Assembly (NCBI RefSeq): GCF_001050015.1
Contig: NZ_CVTB01000259.1
Location: forward strand, 1 to 54,588
Source of the DNA: Mycolicibacterium malmesburyense
GTDB taxonomy: Bacteria > Actinomycetota > Actinomycetes > Mycobacteriales > Mycobacteriaceae
Reading direction: 5' to 3'
Length of the DNA stretch: 54,588 nucleotides
Shown piece after piece: positions 32,706 to 41,521 of the stretch (its first letter is position 1; each line of letters begins with the position of its first letter). The notes beneath the pieces are model-generated. The model did not search any database. It saw nothing but the letters and a program-made list of their open reading frames with translations, and had not been told where the DNA came from. The translations under genes were made by a program, and so were the position numbers.

Positions 32706-35700
32706 GGCGCGGCGCCGCCTTCGAGTTCGGCCAGCAGGTCCCGTAATTCGGCCTCCGACATCTCCTCGATCAGCCGCTCCACGTCGACATCTGCGGCCGG
32801 TACCGGTTCCGGTGGGGTTTCCGACGCGGCACCGTGGATCGTGTGCAGTTCACCGAGCACGCGCACGGCCAACGAGTCGACGCTCACACCCTTGAGGATT
32901 TCCAGCACCGGGAGGTCGATCGAGAAGGCGGTGTTGATCCTGACCCGAAAATCCATCGCCATCATCGAGTCCAGCCCGATGTCATCGAGCATGTCGTCGT
33001 TCCCGAAATCGGTGACCGCGCAGTCGAAGACGGCGGCCACGAGTCGCTCGATCCGGTCCACGATCACTTTGAGCCGTTCCGGCTCCGGGGTCTGCGCGAG
33101 CACGTCGAGGATCGTTCCCTCCGATCCGGCTTCCGCGGTCGGTGCGGTCGCCGCGTCGAGGTCGGCGAACATCTTCGGCAGGTGGCCGCCGAGAAGTTGG
33201 CGCGCGCGGTTCCAATCGGCACTGATGGCGACGACGCCGGGAACGTCCTGGTTGATCAGCCGGTCGAGGATCAGCGCGCCGGCTCCTGGGGTGATCAGCT
33301 CGATTCCCCGCATGGCGTAGACGTTTTCGAGGTTGAGGTCTTCGACCATACCCACCGACCACGGTCCCCAGCCGATCGTCTGCGCCGGCAACCCCTGCGC
33401 CTGGCGGTGATGCGCGAAGGCGTCGAGGAACGCGTTCGCGGCGGCGTAGTTGCCCTGCCCGGGTGAGGCGATCACCGACCCGGCGGAACCGAACATCACG
33501 AAGAAGTCCAGGTCCTGCTCGGCGAATGCGGTGTGCAGCACCCGGGTGCCGGTGACCTTGGGGCCCATCACTTTCAGGAAGTCGTCTTCGCCGACGTTGA
33601 CGAGGAGTTGGTCGTGGACCACTCCTGCGGCGTGGACGATCCCGCGCACCGGCCTGCCGTCGCCGCGGTTGTGGTCGGCCAACCACGTCGTCACCTGGCC
33701 GAGGTCGGTGATGTCGAGGCTGACGACGCTCACCTGCGCGCCGAGGCGTTCGGCGGCGCGTACCGCGTCGATTCCGGCGGCCTGTGGGTCGCCGGGAGAC
33801 ATGTCGGGCCACCGGTCGCGCGGTGGCAGCCCGCTTCGGCTCAACAGCGTGATGTGCCGCGCACCATGCTCGGCCAGATAGGTGGCGACGGTGCGGCCGA
33901 GGGCGCCGGTACCGCCGGTGACGACGTAGGTCGCGGTGGGAGAGAGTTTGGTGGGGAACGGCTTCGTGAGGCCGGCGCTGGGGCGCAACCGCGGGACCAG
34001 CGTCACCTCACCCCGGATCGCCACCTGATCCTCGGCCGCCGGATCGAGGACGTGTCGGCAGACCCGCGCGGCGGTGTCGCCGATCTCGTCGGTGTTCTCG
34101 AAGTCGACGTCGATGTCGACGAGGCCGCCCCAGCGCTCGACGAACTCCTGATGTCCGATGACCCTGCCCAGACCCCACATCGCGGACTGGTCGACGGCCA
34201 GGGGTTCGGTGCCCAGCGCCGGTTGCGCGTTGGCGGTGACGATGTACAGGCGCGGAACGACGGTGTCGTGCGCCGCGAGCGCCTTGGCCGTCCGCAGGAC
34301 GGTGAGGGTGCCGAGGTGGTCGTTCGCGGGTACGGCGGGCCCATGCGGGTCCTGCTCGAGATCCATTGCCCAGCAGTCGATGACGCCGGCGAGTTCGCCG
34401 TCTTCGGCGAGGTGCCGGTCGAACACCTGGTTCAGCTGTTCGGGAGAGCTCTCGTCGATCGCGTATCCGCCGTCGATCGCGGTCAGCGTATCGACGGGGC
34501 GGTGCGCGACGGTGCGCACCCGCTGGCCGCTGTCGCGCAACCGGTCGGCGAGCGCGGCCCCGAACCCCGCCTCGTCGACGAAGACGAGCCACGATTCGGC
34601 GCTTGGCGGGGGCTCCACGCCGACCTCTTCCGCTGGGACCCACTGCAGTTCGTAGAGCCCCTTGTCGATCCGGTCGGAGGACATGCGCGTCGATGCGTTC
34701 AGCGATCGCACGGTGAAGCCCTCGAAGACCGCGAGCGGCTCTCCGCGGTGGTCGCAGATCGTGATGTCGCTCTCGATCTCCTCCGCGGTCGCCGACCTGA
34801 TGGCCAGTCGCACCGTCATGTCACCCTTGGGGGTGCCGTACACCGCGCTGCGCCGGATTCGGGTGGGCAGGAACGGGATACCGGTGTCGTCACCCGAAAG
34901 CGGTGCGCCGAACAGGGTTTGGAACGCGCCGTCGATCAGGGCGGGATGGAACCGGTAGTCGTCGAGATCGTCTTCGATCGGGGCCGGGATATCCATACCC
35001 GCGACCACCCAGCCGTCGCCGGCGCTGAGACCGGTCACCGACCGAAACGCGTCACCATAATCGAAACCGATCGCTTCGGTGCGCGCGTAGAACTCCTCGC
35101 CGCTGACCGCGTTCGCGGGCAGTGCCTCGGCCATGACGGCGCGGCCGCGCGCCGACCTCGGCAAGGTTGCGAGTTCGGCGGTCGCGGTGATCGACCACTT
35201 GAGTTCGCCGTCGGCGGTCGCGGTGAACGCGGCGAACTCGAGGGCACCGGTGTCCTGGTTCAGGGTGGTTCGCAGGATGGGATCGCACGTGTCGTCCAGG
35301 ATCAGCGCGCGGTGCAGCACGAGGTCCTCGACTGCGAGATCGGTCTCGTAGGTCTCCTTGGCCGCGGCCAACGCCATCTCGATGTAGGCCGCGCCCGGTA
35401 CGACGACGCTGCCCTGTACCCGGTGGTCGGCCAGGAACGGCAGCAGGGCGGTGCTCAACTCGCTCTCCCAGGTCGGATGCACGGCGCTGACCGGTTGGCC
35501 GAGCAGCGGGTGTACCGGGCGATAGTGCAGTGCCTCGGTTGCCTCCTGGGTTTCGTTCCAGTACCGCCGGGACTGCCACGGGTAGCTCGGCAGCTTCAGT
35601 AGTCGCGCACCCCGGCGGGGGTAGGCCGCCTCCCAGTCGATGTCGTGGCCGTGGTCGTGCAGCGCGCCGAGGCCGGTCATGAACGCGCCTAGATCATCGT

Positions 35701-38221
35701 CGTTGCGTCGCTGCATCGGCTGGACGAAGGTCTTCTGCGCGCCGGCGATCTCGTAGATCGACGCGGCCAGCACAGGATGCGGACCCAGCTCGACGAAATG
35801 GGTGTAGCCGTCGTCGAGCATGCGGCGGACGGCGGGCTCGAAAAGCACCGTGGCGCGGGTGTTCTGCCACCAGTAGGCGGCGCCGGACCGGTATCCGTCG
35901 AGCCGGTCCCCGGTGACGGTCGAGTAGAGCGGCAGCACCGCCGGACGTGCCGACAGTCCGTCGAGCGCGTCGTGCAGGTCGGTCCTGATCGCGTCCATGT
36001 AGTGGGTGTGGTAGGGCACCTTGCCGGTGAGGAAGCGGTTGAAGACCCCCGCTTTCTCCAACCGGTGCGCGATGGCGTCGAGGACCTCGCCGTCGCCGGC
36101 GACGGTCACCGCGGAAGGGCTGTTGATCGCCGCCACCGACACCCGGCGGCCGAACTCGGCGCGGGTCTCGTCGTCCAGTGCGGCCATCAGATCGTCGGCG
36201 TTCAGCCCGACGGCGAGCATGCGGCCCTGACCGCTGGTGCGTTGTTGCAGTCTGCTGCGGTGGTAGATGACCTCGATCGCCTGCTCGAAGCTCACTAGGC
36301 CGGCGAGGTGGTGGGCGGCCACTTCGCCTGCGCTGTGGCCGATCACCGCGTTGGGCCGGATGCCGAAGCACTCGAGTTGTTCGGCGAGGGCGACCTGAAT
36401 GGCGAAGTTGGCGGGCTGGGCGAACTCGGTGTCGCCCATCCGAGAATCGGGTTCGTCGCGGTGAAGCTCCTCGATCAGCGACCAGTCGGTGTGACGAGTC
36501 AACTCGCGATCGCTTCGCGTGATGCTTTCGGTGAACGCCGGCAGGACGCCGAACAGCCCGCGGCACATCCGCCACCACTGCGGCCCCATCCCGGAGCAGA
36601 CGAACGCCAGCTTGGGGGTGTTGGCGGAGGTCCGAGCCGATGCCATCTGTCCGCCGTCGGCCAGAGCGCGCAGCTGGTCGCGGGCGTCGGCGATGCCGTC
36701 GGTGACCAGGGTGTGGCGATGGCTCAGATGCGAACGACGTTGTGACAGCGTGTATCTCAGGTCGGCCAAGGTGATGGCCGGCTCGGCGTCCAGATGGTCG
36801 GCGAGCCGGGCCGCGGCGGCGACCAGGGCTTCTTCGCTGCGTGCCGAGATCGGCAGGAGTGTGAGCGGGGGCTGATCGGACGCTGGCGGGGACGCCGCGT
36901 CGGCCGGTGCGGGCGCTTCGGCGAGCACCGCGTGCGCGTTGGTGCCGCCGAACCCGAACGAGTTCACCCCTGCGATGCGCCGCCTGCCGCGGGGGAACGG
37001 GCGGCCGGTGCGCGGCACATCGAGTCTGAGCTCGGTGAACGGGATTCGGCTGCTCGGGTTCTCCAGATGCAGGTGTGCCGGGATGTATCCGTGCTTGAGG
37101 ACGAGAGCGGTCTTGATCAGCCCGGCGACTCCGGCGCCGGCCTCGAGGTGGCCGATGTTGGTCTTCACCGAGCCGATCGGCAGCGGGTCGGTCCGGTCGG
37201 CGGTGAGGGCGGTGGCCAGCGCTCGCGTCTCCACCGGATCGCCGACGGGTGTTCCGGTGCCGTGCGCTTCGACGTAACCGACGTCGCCGGCCGCGACACC
37301 CGCACGGCGTAGCGCCGTGGTGATCGCCGCGGACTGGGCTTCGGCGCGCGGCACGGTGATGCCGTCGGTGCGGCCGTCCTGGGACACCGCCGTTCCGAGG
37401 ATCTGCGCGTAGACCTCGTCGCCGTCGCGCAGGGCCTGCTCGAGCGGTTTGATGACGACGACGGCGCCGCCCTCGGCGCGTGCGTAGCCGTCGGCGGACT
37501 GGTCGAAGGCCTTGCAGCGGCCGTCGGGACTGAGGAATCCGCTCTTGGACTCGGCGATCGCGGTGTTCGGCCCGACCATGATGTTGACACCGCCCGCCAG
37601 GGCCAGCGAGCTTTCGCCGTTCCAGATGCTCTGCGCCGCAAGGTGGACCGCGACCAGCGAGCTCGAACACGCCGTGTCGACCGTCATGCTCGGTCCGCGG
37701 AAGTCGAAGGCGAACGAGATCCGGTTCGCCAGCATCGTCATCATCATGCCCGCGGCCGAATGCGTCTTGAACTGGTAGCGGCTGCCGCGGCCCTGGTTCT
37801 GCAGCAGTTGGTAGTCGAGGGTGAACCCGCCGATGAACACGCCGACATCGGTTCCGGCCAGCTCGGTCGGCGCGATCCCGCCGTCTTCCAGCGCCTCCCA
37901 GGTGGTTTGGAGCATCAGGCGCTGCTGGGGATCGATCGAGTGCGCCTCGCGGGGCGAGATCCCGAAGAACTGCGGGTCGAACTGGTCGATGGTGTCGAGG
38001 AAGCCGCCCCGCCGGGTCACCATCTTGCCGACCTTCTTGGGGTTGGGATCGTGGTACCGGTCGGCGCTCCAGCGTGACTCGGGGACCTCGCGGGTGGCGT
38101 CGACGCCGCCGGTGAGCAGGTGCCAGAAGTCCTCGGCGGATTCGACCCCACCGGGCAGCCGGCATCCGATGCCGACCACCGCCAGCGGTGCCCGCCTGTC
38201 TTGATTGTCGATCGTCGTCAT
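32702..38221 (-). CDS. Single-module type I polyketide synthase (KS-AT-DH-KR-ACP)
   Basis: A 1839-residue synthase. KS covers about 12-430 (C185 in DTACSSS, H320 in EAHGTGT, H358 in NIGHLEAG). AT covers about 537-850 (GMGPQW, S630 in GHSAGE, and VPYHTHYMD at the specificity loop, neither clear HAFH nor YASH). DH covers about 903-1175 (H933 in HRVQGSVVVP, D1097 and Q1101 in DGAFQ). KR covers about 1210-1660 (GGTGALG at 1436-1442, S1579, Y1592, N1596). ACP is near 1720-1790 with S1752 in GLDSMM. There is no enoylreductase, methyltransferase or thioesterase. A lone module that reduces and dehydrates but does not saturate would give polyene or, if iterative, 6-methylsalicylate-like aromatic products. 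An acidic helix at the C-terminus may be a docking element. Confidence 0.95.
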   Translation of the reverse strand: MTTIDNQDRRAPLAVVGIGCRLPGGVESAEDFWHLLTGGVDATREVPESRWSADRYHDPNPKKVGKMVTRRGGFLDTIDQFDPQFFGISPREAHSIDPQQRLMLQTTWEALEDGGIAPTELAGTDVGVFIGGFTLDYQLLQNQGRGSRYQFKTHSAAGMMMTMLANRISFAFDFRGPSMTVDTACSSSLVAVHLAAQSIWNGESSLALAGGVNIMVGPNTAIAESKSGFLSPDGRCKAFDQSADGYARAEGGAVVVIKPLEQALRDGDEVYAQILGTAVSQDGRTDGITVPRAEAQSAAITTALRRAGVAAGDVGYVEAHGTGTPVGDPVETRALATALTADRTDPLPIGSVKTNIGHLEAGAGVAGLIKTALVLKHGYIPAHLHLENPSSRIPFTELRLDVPRTGRPFPRGRRRIAGVNSFGFGGTNAHAVLAEAPAPADAASPPASDQPPLTLLPISARSEEALVAAAARLADHLDAEPAITLADLRYTLSQRRSHLSHRHTLVTDGIADARDQLRALADGGQMASARTSANTPKLAFVCSGMGPQWWRMCRGLFGVLPAFTESITRSDRELTRHTDWSLIEELHRDEPDSRMGDTEFAQPANFAIQVALAEQLECFGIRPNAVIGHSAGEVAAHHLAGLVSFEQAIEVIYHRSRLQQRTSGQGRMLAVGLNADDLMAALDDETRAEFGRRVSVAAINSPSAVTVAGDGEVLDAIAHRLEKAGVFNRFLTGKVPYHTHYMDAIRTDLHDALDGLSARPAVLPLYSTVTGDRLDGYRSGAAYWWQNTRATVLFEPAVRRMLDDGYTHFVELGPHPVLAASIYEIAGAQKTFVQPMQRRNDDDLGAFMTGLGALHDHGHDIDWEAAYPRRGARLLKLPSYPWQSRRYWNETQEATEALHYRPVHPLLGQPVSAVHPTWESELSTALLPFLADHRVQGSVVVPGAAYIEMALAAAKETYETDLAVEDLVLHRALILDDTCDPILRTTLNQDTGALEFAAFTATADGELKWSITATAELATLPRSARGRAVMAEALPANAVSGEEFYARTEAIGFDYGDAFRSVTGLSAGDGWVVAGMDIPAPIEDDLDDYRFHPALIDGAFQTLFGAPLSGDDTGIPFLPTRIRRSAVYGTPKGDMTVRLAIRSATAEEIESDITICDHRGEPLAVFEGFTVRSLNASTRMSSDRIDKGLYELQWVPAEEVGVEPPPSAESWLVFVDEAGFGAALADRLRDSGQRVRTVAHRPVDTLTAIDGGYAIDESSPEQLNQVFDRHLAEDGELAGVIDCWAMDLEQDPHGPAVPANDHLGTLTVLRTAKALAAHDTVVPRLYIVTANAQPALGTEPLAVDQSAMWGLGRVIGHQEFVERWGGLVDIDVDFENTDEIGDTAARVCRHVLDPAAEDQVAIRGEVTLVPRLRPSAGLTKPFPTKLSPTATYVVTGGTGALGRTVATYLAEHGARHITLLSRSGLPPRDRWPDMSPGDPQAAGIDAVRAAERLGAQVSVVSLDITDLGQVTTWLADHNRGDGRPVRGIVHAAGVVHDQLLVNVGEDDFLKVMGPKVTGTRVLHTAFAEQDLDFFVMFGSAGSVIASPGQGNYAAANAFLDAFAHHRQAQGLPAQTIGWGPWSVGMVEDLNLENVYAMRGIELITPGAGALILDRLINQDVPGVVAISADWNRARQLLGGHLPKMFADLDAATAPTAEAGSEGTILDVLAQTPEPERLKVIVDRIERLVAAVFDCAVTDFGNDDMLDDIGLDSMMAMDFRVRINTAFSIDLPVLEILKGVSVDSLAVRVLGELHTIHGAASETPPEPVPAADVDVERLIEEMSEAELRDLLAELEGGAAP

Positions 38222-39978
38222 ACCTGCAACTCACGAATAGCGGTAAAGATCCAGCCGGAGCTGACCGGATTGTGCTGCTGCTCATCGCGATACACGGAGC
38301 GAAGCTCCCTTAGCAGCGGGTCGCGTTGCCACTCCTGCACCTGTGCCACCGCGGCGTCATCGTCGAACAACGTCGACTTGTCGGCGAGCACCGTCTCGAC
38401 CAGCTGGCCCGCCAGTTGCCGCAACAGCAGGCCGTTGGCGTCGAACCGGGCGGTGAAGTCCTGCGCGGGTTCCATCATCGCCTCGTGCAGCGTCACCATG
38501 AAATTCAGCGGCGCGTACAGATCGACGAAGCGTACGGACGATTCGCGGCCTTCAACCGCGGCCCACTCGCGGAAGAACCGCTGCACCCGGTTGCTCAGGG
38601 CGATCAGCCCTTCGAGGTGTGGCACGACCGCCGGATCGTCGGCGACGCTGACGAATATGCCGTTGCGGTAGAGCAATCCGATGAAACCCCAGTAGAACGC
38701 GACGTCCCAGATGATCTTGGCCGACATCACGGTCGGGGTGCCCATCAGCGTGTACTGCCGCTCGTAGACCGCGCGCCACATCTCGGCGAGTGACCGGAAC
38801 AGGGAGTCGCTGATGCCCGCCCTGGCGGTGACGTCCTCGCCGTCGAGGTCGCGCACGATCATGTCGGTGATGAGGCCGTTGCCGATGGCCACCAGGTCGA
38901 GCCCCGACGAGTACAGCGGGTCCAGGAAGATGCCGGCGTCGCCGGTCAGGCACCACCGGGCGGTGCCGTCGAACACCTTCGTGGCGGCGTGGCTGTAGTG
39001 CTTCATGACCCGGAAGTCCATGATCAGGTCGTCGTGCCGGGCGATCTCGTCCGCGCACTGCGGTTCGTGTTCGCGGATCCACGCCTTGGCCTTGTCCAGC
39101 GTGTTGAACTCGTCGAACGCGTGGAAGTCGGGGTCGGCGACGATGCCGACGCTGGTGGCGCCGGACGCGAGCCGGATCAGCCATACCCAATAGCCCTCGC
39201 CCATCAGGTGATTCGTCGACAGTGCCCGGTCGCCCTCGACCAGGCGTGACTGCCAGGCGGGGTCGTCGCTCCACCGACCGACGTCGAGTTCGGCTTTGAC
39301 GCGGAACCAGGCCGCGTTGCAGTGGTGCTCGGTGCCGCGCTTGAGATCCAGCTGGCGTGACAGCGTCCGGTTTCGGCCCGAGGCGTCGACGACCCAGCGC
39401 GCCGTCGTGCGGGTGGTCTGATCGTCGTCCTGGTAGACGACGGTGTTGGCGTCGTCGCCGAAGTCGACGGCGCGGACGCGTCCGCGAGCTGCCACGACGC
39501 CCTCGGCTGCACATCGGCGCGCGAGCTCGTTCTCGAGCCTGCCGCGGTCGATCTGGTAGGTCACCTGGGGCACGAACGAGGAGCTGCCGAGTTCGACCCG
39601 GCTCGCGATGTCGGTGTTCCCGTTGTGCGAAAAGAACATCCGCAACCCCATCTTGCGGATCTGTGCGGTGCTCAGGTGGTCGCCCAGGCCGAGGCGGTCC
39701 CGCAGATAGTGCGCGGACACCTCGACGGTCGACTCCCCCACCGTGTGGGTGACCTCGGGAACGGGACGAGCGGTCGGCTCGACGATCAGGACCCGCGTTC
39801 CCGGGCGCGCGGAACGCAACTCCAACGCCAGGGTCAGGGCCGCGGCGCCGCCGCCGATGATGACCACGTCGTGATCGGTTGCGGCGGAACCGCTGCCGGA
39901 CAGCCGGTTCCGGATCTTGCGCGCGAGGGCGGCCCGGGCTTCGGGGTCCAGTTCCGACAGCTTCGATCGCATTCGCAT
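38218..39978 (-). CDS. Flavin-dependent halogenase-like monooxygenase
   Basis: A 586-residue FAD protein. The nucleotide site is IIGGGAAALTLALEL (about 40-54), THTVGESTVE lies near 78-87, W264-V-W266-L-I268 is the WxWxI(P) halogenase motif (proline replaced by R269), and GDAGIFLDPLYSSGLDL starts at 346. K109 in IRKMGLRMFF may be the catalytic lysine of tryptophan halogenases; an alignment would settle this. There is no membrane segment. It would chlorinate or brominate an aromatic or carrier-bound substrate using reduced flavin. The flavin reductase must come from elsewhere. The ATG shares one base with the antiporter stop, and the stop overlaps the PKS start by 4 nt. A non-halogenating FAD monooxygenase is the alternative. 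Confidence 0.8.
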   Translation of the reverse strand: MRMRSKLSELDPEARAALARKIRNRLSGSGSAATDHDVVIIGGGAAALTLALELRSARPGTRVLIVEPTARPVPEVTHTVGESTVEVSAHYLRDRLGLGDHLSTAQIRKMGLRMFFSHNGNTDIASRVELGSSSFVPQVTYQIDRGRLENELARRCAAEGVVAARGRVRAVDFGDDANTVVYQDDDQTTRTTARWVVDASGRNRTLSRQLDLKRGTEHHCNAAWFRVKAELDVGRWSDDPAWQSRLVEGDRALSTNHLMGEGYWVWLIRLASGATSVGIVADPDFHAFDEFNTLDKAKAWIREHEPQCADEIARHDDLIMDFRVMKHYSHAATKVFDGTARWCLTGDAGIFLDPLYSSGLDLVAIGNGLITDMIVRDLDGEDVTARAGISDSLFRSLAEMWRAVYERQYTLMGTPTVMSAKIIWDVAFYWGFIGLLYRNGIFVSVADDPAVVPHLEGLIALSNRVQRFFREWAAVEGRESSVRFVDLYAPLNFMVTLHEAMMEPAQDFTARFDANGLLLRQLAGQLVETVLADKSTLFDDDAAVAQVQEWQRDPLLRELRSVYRDEQQHNPVSSGWIFTAIRELQV

Positions 39979-41273
39979 CACCTTCCCTCGGCCGCCGCAA
40001 CCGGTTCGTCCAGGCCCGCGGGCTGCGGCGAGGCAGTTGCCGGAGCCCGGTGGCGGCCGTAGACGTATTCGAAGATCGGGGTGGCCATCAGGGTGGTGAC
40101 GATGGCGACCAGCACCAGGATCGTGAACAGGGTCGGCGTGATGATGCCCGCCTCGAGGCCGATGTTGAGCAGGATGAGTTCGATCAGCCCGCGCGCGTTC
40201 ATCAATGAGCCCAGCGCGACGGATTCCCGCAGCGGCACCCGGCGTAACCGCGCGGCCACCGTGCAGGCGATGCCCTTGCCCGCGATCGCCACGACGAGGA
40301 TGCCGAGCGTGACCGCCCACAGGGTCGGGGTGTTCACCAAGCCGATCTCGGTGTTGAGTCCCGAGTAGACGAAGAACAACGGCAGCAGCAACGTGGTGGT
40401 GAGCGGTTCGAGGGAGTCGGTGACCTTGCGCGCGAACAACCCCGAGGGCATGGCCACCCCGAGGATGAACGCGCCGAAGATCGCGTAGATCCCGATGACG
40501 TCGGTGAACCATGCGCACGCCATCAGCAGGATCAGCACGACGCTCAGCATCGACGGGGTGACGGTGTTGCGGCGTTCGGTCATCGTTCCGAGGAAGCCCA
40601 GCGCCCGCCGTCCCGCCGTCAGCACCAGCACCGTATAGAGCGCGCCGCCGACGATGGCGATCACCGCGATCGTCGGGTCGCCCTGGTGGATGGCGAGCAC
40701 GACGGCGAGGATGCACCACGAGATGGCATCGTCGGTGGCGCCGCAGGCCAGCGCGAGCGTGCCGAGACTCGTTCCGGTGAGCCGGGTTTCGAAGATGATG
40801 CGCGCGAGCATGGGAAACGCCGTGATCGCGATGGAGGCGCCGAGGAACAACATCGCCATGAACGGTGTGACGCCGTCGCCGAAGAAGTCGCCGCCGTTCA
40901 TGAGGGGGACCGCGATGAGCGCGCCGAGCGCGAGCGGGGCGAAGATGCCTGCGGCGGAGACGGTGGCCGCGGTGCCGGCGCGGTGCTTGATCAGGTCGAC
41001 GTCGAAGTTGAGCCCGACGAGGAACATGTAGAGAACGAGGCCGATCTGCGCGGCGGTGTAGAGCACCACGTTCGCCTCTCCGGAGGGAAACAGTTCGGCC
41101 TGCACACCGGGCGCGATCCGGCCCAGCAGCGACGGGCCCAGGATGACGCCGGCGATCATCTCGCCCACGACCTGCGGTTGCCCCAGGCGTTGCGCGATCA
41201 GCCCGACCACCCGGCACGCCACGAGGATGACGGCGAGCGCGAGGAAGAAGTCGATGGCGACGGCTGCGGGCAT
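39978..41273 (-). CDS. CPA2-family cation:proton antiporter (KefB/NapA-like)
   Basis: A 431-residue membrane protein with about 12 helices. The conserved LGQPQVVGEMIAGVILGPSLLG is split over helices 1-2, FLVGLNFDVDLIK and ACGATDDAISW hold the cation-binding aspartate pair, and LMNARGLIELI is in the late repeat. No C-terminal TrkA-N domain is present, so it is the short form. It is the first gene of the biosynthetic operon. Similar antiporters are frequent in polyketide and enediyne clusters, where they are thought to give self-resistance or drive export with the proton gradient; that role is inference here. Confidence 0.9.
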   Translation of the reverse strand: MPAAVAIDFFLALAVILVACRVVGLIAQRLGQPQVVGEMIAGVILGPSLLGRIAPGVQAELFPSGEANVVLYTAAQIGLVLYMFLVGLNFDVDLIKHRAGTAATVSAAGIFAPLALGALIAVPLMNGGDFFGDGVTPFMAMLFLGASIAITAFPMLARIIFETRLTGTSLGTLALACGATDDAISWCILAVVLAIHQGDPTIAVIAIVGGALYTVLVLTAGRRALGFLGTMTERRNTVTPSMLSVVLILLMACAWFTDVIGIYAIFGAFILGVAMPSGLFARKVTDSLEPLTTTLLLPLFFVYSGLNTEIGLVNTPTLWAVTLGILVVAIAGKGIACTVAARLRRVPLRESVALGSLMNARGLIELILLNIGLEAGIITPTLFTILVLVAIVTTLMATPIFEYVYGRHRAPATASPQPAGLDEPVAAAEGR

Positions 41274-41285
41274 GTCAGGTCCTAC

Positions 41286-41302
41286 GGTCCGGCGCGCGGA
41301 CC
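41286..41302 (-). promoter_or_regulatory. 5' leader hairpin next to the PKS-operon ribosome-binding site
   Basis: GGTCCG and CGGACC form a perfect 6-bp stem around a 5-nt loop, ending 13 nt before the antiporter ATG. The ribosome-binding AGGACC that follows could compete for the same GGTCC arm, so a translational switch is possible. Confidence 0.35.
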
Positions 41303-41521
41303 GCGGCGGTGGTCGGGTGTCCGGAGCGCAGCGCGACGCCGGCGGGCTCCAACGGTCCGTCTATGACTCACCTCGTGCTTCCGACTTGCTCGACGGGCGA
41401 CACACGTCTTGCCGGAGACGGGGCGCCTTCGACGCCGGCAGGTATTGACGGATTGAGCGACCGCTAATCCTGGAAATTCTTGCCGATCGATTACGGCCGG
41501 CGCCGAATGCTCATCCGGCAT

